From Akkermansia muciniphila (lineage in GTDB: Bacteria; Verrucomicrobiota; Verrucomicrobiia; Limisphaerales; UBA9464), in the NCBI GenBank assembly GCA_945873715.1, contig CAMCFL010000161.1:1-7096 (forward strand): a DNA stretch of 7,096 bases, given 5' to 3'. Shown here piece by piece: positions 6,811-7,096 of the stretch. The first letter of the stretch is position 1, and each line of letters opens with the position of its first letter. The position numbers were made by a program, and so were the translations under genes. A model generated the notes under the pieces. That model had not been told where the DNA came from. It saw nothing but the letters and a program-made list of their open reading frames with translations, and did not search any database.

Positions 6811-7096
6811 CTAGGGGTCGGAGGACTTGCGGATGAAAAGCGTCGGGATACCGAACTGGAGCAGCCAGTGGACAGCCGTGAGCGCGCCAAACTCGGCCAG
6901 TTTGAAGGCGAGCGTTCCCAGTTCCGGTGCGGGAGTTCTATTCCAGAGCAGGGCCCGGGGCGCGGTGATGCAGGCGATGGAGTAGAGGAGCCATCCCACG
7001 CCCGGCAGGGCCACCAAGGGCCCCTTCGGATTGCGGGACGAATACCAGATCAGGCCAAGCGAGGTCAGATCGACCACGATCCCGGCAATCGCAAGT
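6811..7096 (-). CDS. Small multi-pass membrane protein of unknown function, C-terminal part
   Basis: The last 94 codons of a gene that enters from the right edge and ends at TAG (6811-6813). A GTG at 7075-7077 could be read as a start. However, the frame stays open to the edge, and the six preceding codons (LAIAGI) continue the same hydrophobic helix, so the true start is probably outside the window. Three hydrophobic segments are visible: LAIAGIVVDLTSLGLIWY; LVALPGVGWLLYSIACITA; and a longer one around LAEFGALTAVHWLLQFGIPTLF. It ends with a short positively charged tail, IRKSSDP. Codon use and the hydrophobic pattern look like a real gene rather than an antisense shadow. I do not recognise the family. 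The giant secreted protein begins 9 nt after this stop in the same frame, which suggests cotranscription and perhaps translational coupling. That is not enough to assign an export or anchoring role. Confidence 0.75.
   Translation of the reverse strand, partial: LAIAGIVVDLTSLGLIWYSSRNPKGPLVALPGVGWLLYSIACITAPRALLWNRTPAPELGTLAFKLAEFGALTAVHWLLQFGIPTLFIRKSSDP

Noticed and set aside
7075..7077. GTG as the true start of the right-edge membrane protein
   Set aside because: The frame is open to the window edge and the preceding six codons extend the hydrophobic helix, so the gene most likely starts outside the window.

Overview
This 7.1 kb, GC-rich window has all four of its credible genes on the minus strand. 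The best guess for the source is a member of the Verrucomicrobiota, or possibly a related planctomycete-like bacterium. That is an inference from the secreted giant protein: a bacterial Ig-like domain, a DxDxDG calcium motif next to a 'GLPDVWEQQYFG' segment, a divergent InlB-type repeat, Calx-beta, P-domain and DUF11 modules, and a C-terminus ending in RFYRL. No rRNA or other taxonomic marker is present.

Layout in the direction of transcription (right to left). (1) 6811-7096 is the 3' part of a small multi-pass membrane protein whose start lies beyond the right edge. (2) 1219-6801 encodes a 1860-residue secreted multidomain adhesin-like protein. It has a signal peptide, an N-terminal Ig/TSP3-like/InlB-like region, one Calx-beta domain, and then two tandem copies of a roughly 630-residue super-module (Cys-containing beta domain, P-domain, DUF11, Calx-beta, Calx-beta), followed by a short C-terminal domain. 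(3) 964-1218 is a 255-bp intergenic stretch largely filled by an inverted-repeat element whose 30-bp arms each consist of three 9-bp CGCAGATNN units. (4) 439-963 encodes a 174-residue FmdB-type zinc-ribbon protein with an acidic helix and a glycine-rich tail. (5) 1-429 is the 5' part of an MgtC/SapB (DUF4010-type) membrane protein that runs off the left edge.

The first two genes are separated by only 9 nt, and so are the last two. At both junctions the upstream stop codon lies in the same frame as the next start, with exactly three sense codons between. No good Shine-Dalgarno sequence is visible at either start, so termination-reinitiation coupling is plausible. The giant gene and the FmdB-type gene are separated by the repeat element, so the four genes are probably two transcription units rather than one pathway. 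No shared biochemical function is evident.

I found no mobile-element gene, CRISPR array, tRNA or rRNA, and no clear defence or biosynthetic system. The least explained items are the 9-bp-unit inverted-repeat element with flanking 12-bp direct repeats, and the tandemly duplicated P-domain/DUF11/Calx-beta super-module in a protein with no visible protease or cell-wall anchor.
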